In this document: positions 1 to 7,809 of the stretch, piece by piece | Layout of the letters: each line of letters starts with the position of its first letter | How positions within the stretch are numbered: position 1 is the stretch's first letter | Source: Bacteroidales bacterium | GTDB lineage: Bacteria > Bacteroidota > Bacteroidia > Bacteroidales > JAADJA01 | DNA: 64,000 nucleotides | NCBI GenBank assembly: GCA_020438105.1 | Contig: JAGQVE010000004.1 | Location: 1-64,000 of the forward strand | Direction: 5' to 3' | Made by a program: the position numbers and the translations under genes | Notes under the pieces: model-generated | The model's database searches: none | Seen by the model: only the letters and a program-made list of their open reading frames with translations | What the model was told of the DNA's origin: nothing

Positions 1-493
1 TGGATTCGTTTAAGGCCGTATTAACAATCCTGGATTCAGGGTCAACTTCTGTTTCCCAAATCGTTTCAAAATCATTGGTTTCATTTCTTTTTTTCAGGGT
101 TACCTTAACCGTTTTCAAAGGCCACGGAAAGCGAAGGGATTCATGGAAAGTTCCCCATTGTTTTTCTGCTTCAGGGATGGTTTGCCATTCACCGAAAATA
201 CTTGCAAATCCTCGACTGTATAAAGTCGTCCCGGTTTCAGAATCCGAAATTTCAAAGAAATACAATCCATACTGAAGCGGATCGATTAATTTTGTTTTAC
301 TTCCGCTCCAGGGTCCGTCGTTCAGGATCCGGTCGATGGCAAAATGCTCCTCACTTGATGTTCCGGAATGGAAATAATCCAATCGCATGGTATTGCTCCC
401 AAACCAGTTTTCATAAGTTACATTTTCGGTTTGCTGGGAAAAAACCCGGGAAAAAAGGGCAATAAGAATAAAAAGGATGGTTATTTTTTTCAT
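1..493 (-). CDS. IgA peptidase M64-family protein, N-terminal part (runs off the window)
   Basis: The reading frame opens at an ATG at 491-493 on the minus strand and stays open to base 1, giving 164 residues of an incomplete protein. The first 20 or so residues form a signal peptide (MKKITILFILIALFSR, cut near FSQ). The rest matches, from memory, the N-terminal beta domain that precedes the metallopeptidase domain in Bacteroidota M64 peptidases: short landmarks are TMRLDYFHSG, LYSRGFASIFGEWQT and FHESLRFPWP. The zinc site (HExxH type) would lie beyond the window, so catalytic competence cannot be judged. Family members are secreted or periplasmic metallopeptidases related to the IgA-cleaving Clostridium enzyme; real substrates in this phylum are mostly unknown. 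The opposite-strand open frames here are shadows. Confidence 0.72.
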   Translation of the reverse strand, partial: MKKITILFILIALFSRVFSQQTENVTYENWFGSNTMRLDYFHSGTSSEEHFAIDRILNDGPWSGSKTKLIDPLQYGLYFFEISDSETGTTLYSRGFASIFGEWQTIPEAEKQWGTFHESLRFPWPLKTVKVTLKKRNETNDFETIWETEVDPESRIVNTALNES

Positions 494-628
494 TGAAGTT
501 ATTTTAAAACAAAAGTAATGAAAAGCAGGCCGAAGCCTTGTGAAATCATGTAATTCTTTGCCAATAACTTTAACTTTTCATTAACCTTTATTAACCGGGC
601 TTTAACCAAAACCAAAGGTTGGATTGGA

Positions 629-636
629 TAATTTTG
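629..636 (+). promoter_or_regulatory. Putative -7 element TAATTTTG
   Basis: An exact match to the Bacteroidota -7 consensus TAnnTTTG lies 22 bases before the start of the small membrane protein at 659. No convincing TTTG -33 element sits 19-22 bases upstream, so this is a half-match. Confidence 0.4.
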
Positions 637-658
637 CTTCAAACAAATTTAAACCATT

Positions 659-973
659 ATGATACTCTTAAGTTTTACATCCGCTACCAAATATATCCTG
701 GGCCTTTTACTCGTAATGCTTGGTTTTATTCCATACGAAGCACTGGAAAAATCGAAGTCAGAAAGCAAACCTAAAATTGTAGAGGTGCAGGAACTGGCAG
801 AAAACGAGGTCTGTACATTTATGTCGTTTAACACTGTAGAATATATCTATGAGGTTGAAAATTCTGATCCACAAAGTTTGGCCTGTGCAGCCACCATTAC
901 CTCCTCCGATTCAGTTTGTGTTTTAATCGTCAAAATGGAATCGGATTCAACGGTGTTTTTTATTTCAAATTAA
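659..973 (+). CDS. Hypothetical small protein with one hydrophobic segment
   Basis: This encodes 104 residues I do not recognise. Residues about 10-25 (YILGLLLVMLGFIP) form a single hydrophobic segment that could be a signal anchor. The remainder is acidic and Glu/Ser-rich with three cysteines (in EVCTF, SLACAA and DSVCVL), so an exported, possibly disulphide-containing protein is conceivable. It starts at an ATG that follows a -7-like element at a sensible distance. It is separate from the radical SAM gene downstream, which has its own promoter element. The only support for its being real is frame length, promoter and start. Function unknown. Confidence 0.5.
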   Translation: MILLSFTSATKYILGLLLVMLGFIPYEALEKSKSESKPKIVEVQELAENEVCTFMSFNTVEYIYEVENSDPQSLACAATITSSDSVCVLIVKMESDSTVFFISN

Positions 974-1005
974 GGTCACTTTTCTAAATGATATTTGCAA
1001 AATAC

Positions 1006-1013
1006 TATCTTTG
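1006..1013 (+). promoter_or_regulatory. -7 element TATCTTTG that decides the start of the radical SAM gene
   Basis: A perfect TAnnTTTG element followed by GC. Transcription would start near 1020, after the in-frame TTG at 995 but before the ATG at 1040, so the ATG is the likely start. No clear -33 TTTG is present. Confidence 0.55.
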
Positions 1014-1039
1014 CGCGGCTAAAATTTTCGTGCATTTGT

Positions 1040-2428
1040 ATGAATACGACTACCTTGCTGCGAGAGCGGCATAAACTCAAAAACCAGGAAGAATACCAGG
1101 TTAAATACAACTATCTCCGATTTGTTTCGCCGGACGAATCAAAAGCAGCAACCTTACAAAGAGAGCAAATTCTCAGCAGACTTGATCAAAAAATCCAGCC
1201 CGGATACAAGGGGTCAAAGCCGGATGTTTCAGATATTTCTCCGGGTTGCCGCATATGTGGCGAAGGAACCTGGTCATGTTTGTTTATCAATGGCATTTGC
1301 AATAGCCGATGTTTTTATTGTCCTGCGCCTCAGCATGAGGTTCATGAACCTGAAACCAATACGCTGCTTTTCCCTGAACCCAAAGATTACATCGATTATC
1401 TGAAAACGTTTCGGTTTAAAGGGATGAGCATCAGTGGTGGAGAGCCTTTATTGACTTTTGAAAAATCGGTAAATTTTATTCGAAAAGCCAGGAAAGAGAT
1501 TGGAGATGGTCTTTATATTTGGTTGTATACCAATGGAAAATTATTTGATAAAGAGAAGGCTAAAATACTGGCAGATGCAGGTGTTAACGAAGTGAGGTTT
1601 GATATTGGAGCTACTGATTACAATACTGACAAATTGCAGCAGGCTATCGGGATCATTCCCAATGTAACAGTTGAAATTCCGGCTGTTCCGGAGGAACTGG
1701 AGCTGATGAAACAAAAGATGAAAGAGTTGAAATCGATGGGTGTAAGATACCTGAACCTGCATCAGTTGCGACTCACACCTTATAATTTCAATAAACTGAT
1801 CGATCACGACTATACTTTCCTTCATGGAGAAAGGGTAACGGTGCTTGAATCGGAGCTGACTGCATTGAAATTGCTGGAATATTCCTTGGATGAAAATATT
1901 GGATTGCCGGTCAATTATTGCTCATTTGTTTATAAAAATCGCTATCAAAAATCGGCAGCTCGCAAGCGGCATGCCTTAAAAATGCTCAAAACCGGTGAAA
2001 CGATCACCGAAAGCGGTTTTATTCGTCGTTTGAGTTTTATGCCTGAAAATTCTTCTGATTTTGAAAATCTTATAAAAACAGCAGGTTTTTATTTTGATGA
2101 GCTGTCGGGAGATTTGTTATTCGGACCAGCAAATAGTTTTGCAATTCAAAATCTATCAGGCAAGGTAAAAGTGGAGTATCATGTAGCTCAACTTGCCCCG
2201 CAGCAATCGGGTATTAGTGAGTTCAAATCGGTTATGCTAAATGAGCACAGAGATATTGGGATTGAACGAACCCTGGCTCAGCCCGAAATAATATTGGACA
2301 AAAATGAGATGGAGATCTTTTTCAGTTACCTTGCTGGCGAGACATACCAACCAACTTCTGATGAATTAAAATGGATTCACCTGAGCCGATTTGAAAATAT
2401 TGAAGAGGGTCTGCAGGATTATTACTAA
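1040..2428 (+). CDS. Radical SAM protein
   Basis: With the ATG at 1040 the product is 462 residues. A longer in-frame start at 995 is a TTG lying upstream of the -7 element and is rejected. The iron-sulphur motif CxxxCxxC is visible as CNSRCFYC (Cys87, Cys91, Cys94), followed by a GGE-type SAM-binding motif (ISGGEPLL, near residue 137). Three more cysteines come just before it in CRICGEGTWSC (Cys70, Cys73, Cys80), which could bind a second cluster or substrate. Radical SAM enzymes cleave S-adenosylmethionine to a 5'-deoxyadenosyl radical. The fold resembles the pyruvate-formate-lyase-activase/MoaA type, but the substrate cannot be read from sequence or neighbours. It converges on the next gene, with 17 bases between the stop codons. 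Confidence 0.85.
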   Translation: MNTTTLLRERHKLKNQEEYQVKYNYLRFVSPDESKAATLQREQILSRLDQKIQPGYKGSKPDVSDISPGCRICGEGTWSCLFINGICNSRCFYCPAPQHEVHEPETNTLLFPEPKDYIDYLKTFRFKGMSISGGEPLLTFEKSVNFIRKARKEIGDGLYIWLYTNGKLFDKEKAKILADAGVNEVRFDIGATDYNTDKLQQAIGIIPNVTVEIPAVPEELELMKQKMKELKSMGVRYLNLHQLRLTPYNFNKLIDHDYTFLHGERVTVLESELTALKLLEYSLDENIGLPVNYCSFVYKNRYQKSAARKRHALKMLKTGETITESGFIRRLSFMPENSSDFENLIKTAGFYFDELSGDLLFGPANSFAIQNLSGKVKVEYHVAQLAPQQSGISEFKSVMLNEHRDIGIERTLAQPEIILDKNEMEIFFSYLAGETYQPTSDELKWIHLSRFENIEEGLQDYY

Positions 2429-2445
2429 TTGCTTTGTAAAAGGAC

Positions 2446-4506
2446 TTATGGCCCAACCAATAACTTTTTAAAGCCGATAACCCGTCCATTTAATACAATT
2501 TTTACAAAGTAAATACCCTTACTAAATGAAGCTACCGGGATTCGAAGATCAGTTTGTTGTTCTTTGTAGATTTTGTATTGATGTGAGAAAATTATAACAT
2601 TTGAAGTGCTAATAATTTCTATGTTCAAATCCCCGGAATTTTCTGATTGAAACTTAATGGAAACAACATCTGATGCCGGATTAGGAAAAATTTCAATCTT
2701 CGGATTCATACTTTTTTCATCGATGGCATCACAAATCCAGACTTCGGCAGTTTGGTAAGCCGTATCTCCGCATCCTTCTGAATTTTCATAATAGTATGAT
2801 AAAGTATATGTACCCATGCCAGCCAACTCTGGATAAAAGTATCCATCTATCACACCGATACCTGAATAAACGCCTCCTTCGGGAGCGCCTTCGGTTAATT
2901 CCCAGGGATCATCCTGCTCACAGAAATATTCCGGTAGCGCGGCAAAACTGACTTCGGGTAGTTCAGAAACAGTGATATAGTTTTCAATTAATAATGTATT
3001 AGAATTGCTTCCATCAGAAACGGTAAGCGAAACATCATAAATACCCGGATTAGCATAATTAACAACCGGATCGGGGAGGGTGGAGGTTGCCGGATCTCCT
3101 CCTTCAAAGGTCCAGTCCCAGCTACTTATGTCGCCATTGGATTGGTCGGTAAACATCACATTTGATTCTGCACAAACTTCTGTTTCGTTTGCAGTAAAAC
3201 CTGCCAGCAATGAATAACTTCCTTCATAGGCCCTAACATTGGTTCCTACGCCACAAACCACCATTGTGCCGTTTGCTCCAATTGCCGGACCGCCAATATT
3301 TACATTGGTGATGTTTTCCGTCCAGCGGGTGCTCAGGTCAGGATTGAATGAAAATATCTTTCCGGTGGCAAATTCGCCGTTTGTAACAAAAACATATCCA
3401 TTGGCATCAATGGCTATACGTGGCGACGCACCAACACTCGTAAATATCGTTTGTGAGGTATTCAAAACTGAACCATCTGCTGGATCAAGCCGAATAATAG
3501 CACCTGCTGATGAATAGGTATAAATTGTACCATCAGGTCCGATCCCTCCTGATGAAAATGGTATATAACCAATTGGCGTACTCCAGAGCTCCTCAAAACC
3601 GGTCCCGTCGTCCTTTAGTGCAAACATGAAATCGGTAGTTCCATTGTTCATCGACCGGGGAGCATATATGGTTCCGTCGGTGCCAATCATCATTCCCAGT
3701 TGCTGGATTAGCCCGGCGGATAATGATTCACTGGAATACAGATATTCACTGGTTTCCAGGTTGATAACACTCACTTTTGGCCCTGCCACAGCAGGTTCCC
3801 AATAGTATCCGCGCTCCCCAAAAACCGAAACTTCCTGACCGTTGCTTGTGGGGCAACTCCTGTCGGTTTGCCAAACAGTGGTACCATCGGTATGGTCAAT
3901 TCTGATAATATTATCAAAATTGCCCACGATCAAATCTCCGTTTGAAGCAAATGCACAACTTTCTGTGCTGCTTTCATTCACCAATCCTTCCGATTTCCAT
4001 ATTATTGAACCGTCCGCAACATCCAATGCATACATGTACGAATAGTTTGTATTGCCTGATCGTGTGGCATAAACAGCTCCGTTGTTCATGGCCGAAACCC
4101 TGCTGCGCCAGTCTGTATCCGGAAAGTCAACGGGCAGTATGCTCGTCCATAAAGTATCACCAGTTGATAGGTCCTGAGCGACGATTTTCGTGCCCTGCAA
4201 CACATTATTCAGATTGAATATCCGGCTCATGGCCACAACATTTCCTTCAATCACGGCTTGCTGGGCAATAACTGCGCTCACTCCATTTTGCCAAAGCAGG
4301 TCGGCAGCTTCTGGGCCTGATTCGGAGGATAAACTATGACGTGTGGGTTTGCCGCCTGAACCAACGGGCCAGTTGTCTGCGAGCAATGTTGCAGGAATTA
4401 AAAGAATCAATCCAACGATCAATTTTGTTTTGATATTTTGAAAAAAAGATGAGCGATTGCAATTCATGGTGAGATTTATTGTTTCGTTAAAATTACTAAA
4501 ATTCAC
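2446..4506 (-). CDS. Secreted PQQ-like beta-propeller and PKD protein with T9SS sorting tail
   Basis: 686 residues from the first ATG. A second ATG at 4465-4467 (MNCNRSS) would give a more typical signal peptide, with hydrophobic core IVGLILLIPATLLA, and may be the true start. The N-terminal two thirds is made of repeats of the DGTxxW / VxALDxxDGSIIW kind typical of PQQ-like beta-propellers. A PKD domain follows (TFEGGDPATSTLPDPVVNYANPG region), then an Ig-like segment with GGVYSGIGV. The last 80 or so residues are a T9SS type A tail: IEIFPNPASD, a beta-sandwich core, GIYFVKIV and KKLLVGP. So it is exported to the cell surface by T9SS. No catalytic residues are evident; it may be a surface binding or structural protein. 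Confidence 0.85.
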   Translation of the reverse strand: MNFSNFNETINLTMNCNRSSFFQNIKTKLIVGLILLIPATLLADNWPVGSGGKPTRHSLSSESGPEAADLLWQNGVSAVIAQQAVIEGNVVAMSRIFNLNNVLQGTKIVAQDLSTGDTLWTSILPVDFPDTDWRSRVSAMNNGAVYATRSGNTNYSYMYALDVADGSIIWKSEGLVNESSTESCAFASNGDLIVGNFDNIIRIDHTDGTTVWQTDRSCPTSNGQEVSVFGERGYYWEPAVAGPKVSVINLETSEYLYSSESLSAGLIQQLGMMIGTDGTIYAPRSMNNGTTDFMFALKDDGTGFEELWSTPIGYIPFSSGGIGPDGTIYTYSSAGAIIRLDPADGSVLNTSQTIFTSVGASPRIAIDANGYVFVTNGEFATGKIFSFNPDLSTRWTENITNVNIGGPAIGANGTMVVCGVGTNVRAYEGSYSLLAGFTANETEVCAESNVMFTDQSNGDISSWDWTFEGGDPATSTLPDPVVNYANPGIYDVSLTVSDGSNSNTLLIENYITVSELPEVSFAALPEYFCEQDDPWELTEGAPEGGVYSGIGVIDGYFYPELAGMGTYTLSYYYENSEGCGDTAYQTAEVWICDAIDEKSMNPKIEIFPNPASDVVSIKFQSENSGDLNIEIISTSNVIIFSHQYKIYKEQQTDLRIPVASFSKGIYFVKIVLNGRVIGFKKLLVGP

Positions 4507-4614
4507 TTTCTATTCTTAAGAATTCTTAAAATTCCCCACAGGATTGAACAGTTATTATAACTGAATTGTAAGTATTTGTGAAGTTTGACGACATAAAATA
4601 AAACACTTGTTAAA

Positions 4615-5598
4615 ATGAAAAAAATACTTACCCTAACATTCATAGTTTTATTTGCAATTCAGGCATTTTGCCAAACAGAAAAAGTAGTTGTTATTGAACA
4701 TTTCACCAATTCAAAATGCTCGATTTGCGCCTCACGCAATCCTGCATTTTACAGCTTATTGGAAGATTATCCGCAGGTACTTCACATTGCATATCATCCC
4801 AGCTCACCCTATCCTACATGCATTTTTTCGCAGTATAATCCTGAGGAAAATGATGCAAGAACCAATTTTTACGGAATTTATGGCGGAACTCCCAGGGTTG
4901 TGGTTTCAGGCGAAGTAATTCCTCCGGGAAGCCAATTGCTTACAGCAGACCAGCTTGATTCAAAACTCGGTATGCTGAGCGATTATGATATTTCAATAAA
5001 ACACCAATTGGGTGAGGGTGATAATATTGATGTAATTGTTACCATCAAAAGAGTAAGCGGAAATAGCACAGAAGATTTAATGTTTATTGGCGATTTAGCA
5101 GAAGAAAATGTGGATTATGCAGCACCCAATGGCGAAAATTATCATCCTGATGTTTTCCGGAAATTTTTATTTCAGGAGCCGGTAAGCTTACCAAATGCAG
5201 GCGACTCGATTGTATTATCTGCGACTTACACTTCTGATCCGGTTTGGGTTCAGGACGAAATGCATGTAATGGGTATGCTACAACGCACCAATGATAAAGT
5301 TATACTTCAATCTGCCAAATCGGGTAAAGCGGAAGCTGTTTCAGTTATATCAAAGCGTAAAGTGCATGAAACAGATCGACTTTTTTATCCGAATCCTGCA
5401 AATAATTACATAGCCATTGAAGAGTCGTACCGGCAAAATGCTGTTGGGGCTACATTGTACAACTTATTCGGGCAAAAGGTAAAGGATTTAAATATTCAGC
5501 AAAAAACAAGCATTTCGGAGTTGGACCGGGGTTATTATTTTGTGGTAGTTACTGAAAAGGGTGGCGAACAAACTACATCCAAACTTTTGAAGAGGTAG
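4615..5598 (+). CDS. Omp28-related thioredoxin-fold protein with T9SS sorting tail
   Basis: 327 residues. A classical signal peptide (MKKILTLTFIVLFAIQAFCQ) is followed by a thioredoxin-like region, VVIEHFTNSKCSICASRNP, whose CxxC sits at about residues 36-39, and by YGGTPRVVVSGE. That arrangement is characteristic of the Omp28-related outer-membrane/secreted family of Bacteroidota. The C-terminal 75 residues form a T9SS type A tail (FYPNPANNY, YNLFGQKV, GYYFVVVTEKGG, SKLLKR). Export to the surface is therefore expected. Whether the CxxC is a redox site or structural is unknown. It is transcribed divergently from the propeller protein, with 108 bases between them. Confidence 0.85.
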   Translation: MKKILTLTFIVLFAIQAFCQTEKVVVIEHFTNSKCSICASRNPAFYSLLEDYPQVLHIAYHPSSPYPTCIFSQYNPEENDARTNFYGIYGGTPRVVVSGEVIPPGSQLLTADQLDSKLGMLSDYDISIKHQLGEGDNIDVIVTIKRVSGNSTEDLMFIGDLAEENVDYAAPNGENYHPDVFRKFLFQEPVSLPNAGDSIVLSATYTSDPVWVQDEMHVMGMLQRTNDKVILQSAKSGKAEAVSVISKRKVHETDRLFYPNPANNYIAIEESYRQNAVGATLYNLFGQKVKDLNIQQKTSISELDRGYYFVVVTEKGGEQTTSKLLKR

Positions 5599-5674
5599 TC
5601 AAATTCAATGTTGAATTTTAAAAGCGAAAATGTGAAAATAACTTCCTGATATCGGACTATTATCATATTGTGAA

Positions 5675-6376
5675 TTAAATCTTAATTCGAATGCCCAGCT
5701 GTGTGTTGATAAACATATAATTTCTCTGGTCGATGCGGGTTCCGGTTGCAGTGATAAAACTATATGCAAGATTACTGTAATTGAAATCAGCATCCAAAAT
5801 AAAGCTGTAACAAGGAGTAATTTCATATTGAATTCCGATACCCATCAAAAATGTGAAGTTCCAGTCGGTAGCGGAGGTTTTTTCATAGAAATCCGGCCCA
5901 TCTTCCACATATTCGGGTTTATAAAGCTGGTAGGGGGTTTTCCCATACATGATGCCACCCAACAGTTTTGATTCAATCAAAAACTTATTCCAAACAGGCT
6001 GCTGAAAGTAGATTCCAGCAAGACCGGTAAGTACCAGGTGAGCTTCTGAGCGAATATACATATCTTCCAGTGCTGAGTTGGACTGCAATATTTCCCAGCC
6101 CAGCCAACCCACGTCTACCGGATGTTGTTGAATTCCACCCTGGGCTCCCACCCCAAATTTGGGTTTAAAAAACCAGGCTCCTTCGGCGGCAATATTATAC
6201 CCGGTAAGTGCAAAACTTCCTTCATCAAGGTTGGTTGATTTATACTTCCCAAGCGGAAAAGAAGCACCACCTTTAAATCCAAAAAAGCTTCCGTTTTTCT
6301 GGGCAAATGAGGATGAAAAGAAAAAAATCAGAAGCAGTAACAGAAAGGTTTGTCGCCGAATTTGAAATGCAGTCAT
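5675..6376 (-). CDS. Outer-membrane beta-barrel protein (porin-like)
   Basis: 233 residues with a signal peptide (QTFLLLLLIFFFSSSFAQ) and then alternating hydrophobic/polar strands rich in Gly and aromatic residues. It begins with GSFFGFKGGASFPLGKY, the usual start of small OmpA/OprF-like beta-barrels of Bacteroidota, and ends in a strand with a short charged tail (NTQLGIRIKI). Several strands containing GVGAQGGIQ, LTGLAGIYFQQP and FLMGIGIQYEI are visible. No OmpA peptidoglycan-binding domain is attached. The role is probably structural or porin-like in the outer membrane. A -7-like element (TACATTTG on the minus strand, 6393-6400) lies just upstream. Confidence 0.78.
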   Translation of the reverse strand: MTAFQIRRQTFLLLLLIFFFSSSFAQKNGSFFGFKGGASFPLGKYKSTNLDEGSFALTGYNIAAEGAWFFKPKFGVGAQGGIQQHPVDVGWLGWEILQSNSALEDMYIRSEAHLVLTGLAGIYFQQPVWNKFLIESKLLGGIMYGKTPYQLYKPEYVEDGPDFYEKTSATDWNFTFLMGIGIQYEITPCYSFILDADFNYSNLAYSFITATGTRIDQRNYMFINTQLGIRIKI

Positions 6377-6425
6377 ATCAAATATTTTATGACAAATGTA
6401 AAGGAATTAACGAAATCAGGAATTA

Positions 6426-6980
6426 CTATTTATTTTTGAAGGATACCTGCCATCCTGTTTTGTGAAAAACGATTTCCTCCAGTCCATCCTGCCAATTCTT
6501 CTCATGAATATTAATAATCATATCTGCGTTTTGAAGTTGCACTTGAACGTCCGCTTTTTTGTTTGAAACAATTTGGCTGTCGGCAATAATAAAAACAGCC
6601 GGTTTAATAAATTTATAAAGTGCGGGTGATTCGCAAATAATTGGAGATCCTGGCTTTAACATTTCATAAAGTTTTAAAAATGCCTCTGCAACAAATGAAT
6701 CACGGGCTTCAATGTAATAACTCATTTTTGATCCTGCCAATAACATGCGGCCTGTATCCTTATTAGGATTCAGGTCAATATCCTGGTAAATTCTAAAATT
6801 AACTCCGTCATGTATCAGCTTAGTCATTTCTGCGGTTGTGTGCACGTGCGGACTGATTTTGATGGAAGTAATTATTGTTTCTTTTGCAATGCGATGTATC
6901 AATTCACATGCAATTGTTGTTTTTCCGGAATTGCGGCCGGTGCCCGAAACAATTAATAGATTAATTAGCTTTTGTTTCAT
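6426..6980 (-). CDS. P-loop NTPase, MobB-like
   Basis: 184 residues. A Walker A motif is clear at the N terminus: VSGTGRNSGKTT (about residues 11-22). The overall layout (P-loop, IKISPHVH after strand 2, ICESPALYKFIKP, then ADMIINIH) resembles MobB, the molybdopterin-guanine-dinucleotide accessory GTPase, and related dethiobiotin-synthetase-like folds. There are no molybdenum cofactor genes nearby, so MobB function is only a fold-based guess. It is divergent from the MORN lipoprotein, with 64 bases between the starts and a palindrome in that gap. Confidence 0.6.
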   Translation of the reverse strand: MKQKLINLLIVSGTGRNSGKTTIACELIHRIAKETIITSIKISPHVHTTAEMTKLIHDGVNFRIYQDIDLNPNKDTGRMLLAGSKMSYYIEARDSFVAEAFLKLYEMLKPGSPIICESPALYKFIKPAVFIIADSQIVSNKKADVQVQLQNADMIINIHEKNWQDGLEEIVFHKTGWQVSFKNK

Positions 6981-6997
6981 TTTTTATTCAAAAACAC

Positions 6998-7005
6998 TAT
7001 TTTTG
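6998..7005 (+). promoter_or_regulatory. -7 element TATTTTTG inside a small palindrome
   Basis: A perfect TAnnTTTG element 39 bases before the MORN lipoprotein start. A TTTG lies at 6971-6974, 23 bases upstream, which is slightly long. The element is nested in an inverted repeat (AACACT at 6993-6998, AGTGTT at 7008-7013). Confidence 0.45.
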
Positions 7006-7044
7006 AAAGTGTTATCAGCATGTTAAACCTAATCAGGCTAAATT

Positions 7045-7809
7045 ATGACAATTTCAAGAAGTTTATCAATCACCGTAATTTTAAGTTTATTTATTTTATC
7101 AGCTTGCGACTTCAATTCGCCCCAAAAGGTTTCTGATCAAAAAGTTACCGGCTGGGCTGTTGATGACAACGGCGACAGTGTTTACATGAGGTATACCGAT
7201 AAAGGCAAACTGGAATCGTATACTACCTATAAAAACGGAACCAAAGAGGGCATTGCTAAGAAATTTTATGACGACGGAAAGGTGCAATTTGAAATAGCTT
7301 ATGAAAACGGAGAAAAGAATGGAATTACAAAATATTTTTATGATAGCGGACAATTGTACCGGATTACAACTTTTGTAAACGGACAGGAGGAGGGTACCCA
7401 GAAGAAATACTACGAGGATGGTGCCCTGATGGCCGAAGTTCCTTATAAAAAAGGGAAAATACAACCGGGTCTTAAAGAATATACCAAATCAGGAAAATTA
7501 AAAACACAATACCCCGACCTGATCATTGAACCCATCAATAAACTTGCTTTTGAAAATAAGTATATCCTTCGCTGCTACCTCGAAGGGAAACCCAAAGGGA
7601 CTGACTATTTCAGGGTGTTTAACTTTGATAATGATAAAATGGATTATACCGTAAAGCTAGATGAAATTAACGGGGCTGCTGAAATTCCATTTTTTTTGCA
7701 ATCGGGTGGGTATATTATGGAAAAAGTGAGGGTTCGCGCCGAATTTAAAACTCCACTTAGAAATATTTATGTAGTTGAAAAAGTTTACAATCTTGCCCTG
7801 GATTATTGA
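7045..7809 (+). CDS. Lipoprotein with MORN-type repeats (YwqK-like)
   Basis: 254 residues. The signal peptide ends in a lipobox (LSAC, Cys at about residue 21), so it is a lipoprotein. Residues about 45-165 hold roughly five MORN_2-type repeats of the form YxNGxxxGxxKxYYxxGxL, for example YKNGTKEG, YENGEKNG and FVNGQEEG. These repeats are annotated in databases as 'YwqK family antitoxin' although toxin-antitoxin function is not established for most. The C-terminal 90 residues have no repeats and are unfamiliar. No toxin-like partner is adjacent. It lies tail-to-tail with the TPR gene, with no spacer between the stop codons. Confidence 0.75.
   Translation: MTISRSLSITVILSLFILSACDFNSPQKVSDQKVTGWAVDDNGDSVYMRYTDKGKLESYTTYKNGTKEGIAKKFYDDGKVQFEIAYENGEKNGITKYFYDSGQLYRITTFVNGQEEGTQKKYYEDGALMAEVPYKKGKIQPGLKEYTKSGKLKTQYPDLIIEPINKLAFENKYILRCYLEGKPKGTDYFRVFNFDNDKMDYTVKLDEINGAAEIPFFLQSGGYIMEKVRVRAEFKTPLRNIYVVEKVYNLALDY

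Noticed and set aside
202..465. 87-codon plus-strand frame near the window start
   Set aside because: Antisense to the M64-type peptidase N-terminal domain, which has a signal peptide and family landmarks.
995..1039. In-frame TTG start for the radical SAM gene
   Set aside because: It lies upstream of the TATCTTTG -7 element; the ATG at 1040 follows the expected transcription start.
7045..7809. Antitoxin of a toxin-antitoxin pair (YwqK label)
   Set aside because: The label comes from MORN-type repeats only; it is a lipoprotein and no toxin-like gene is adjacent.
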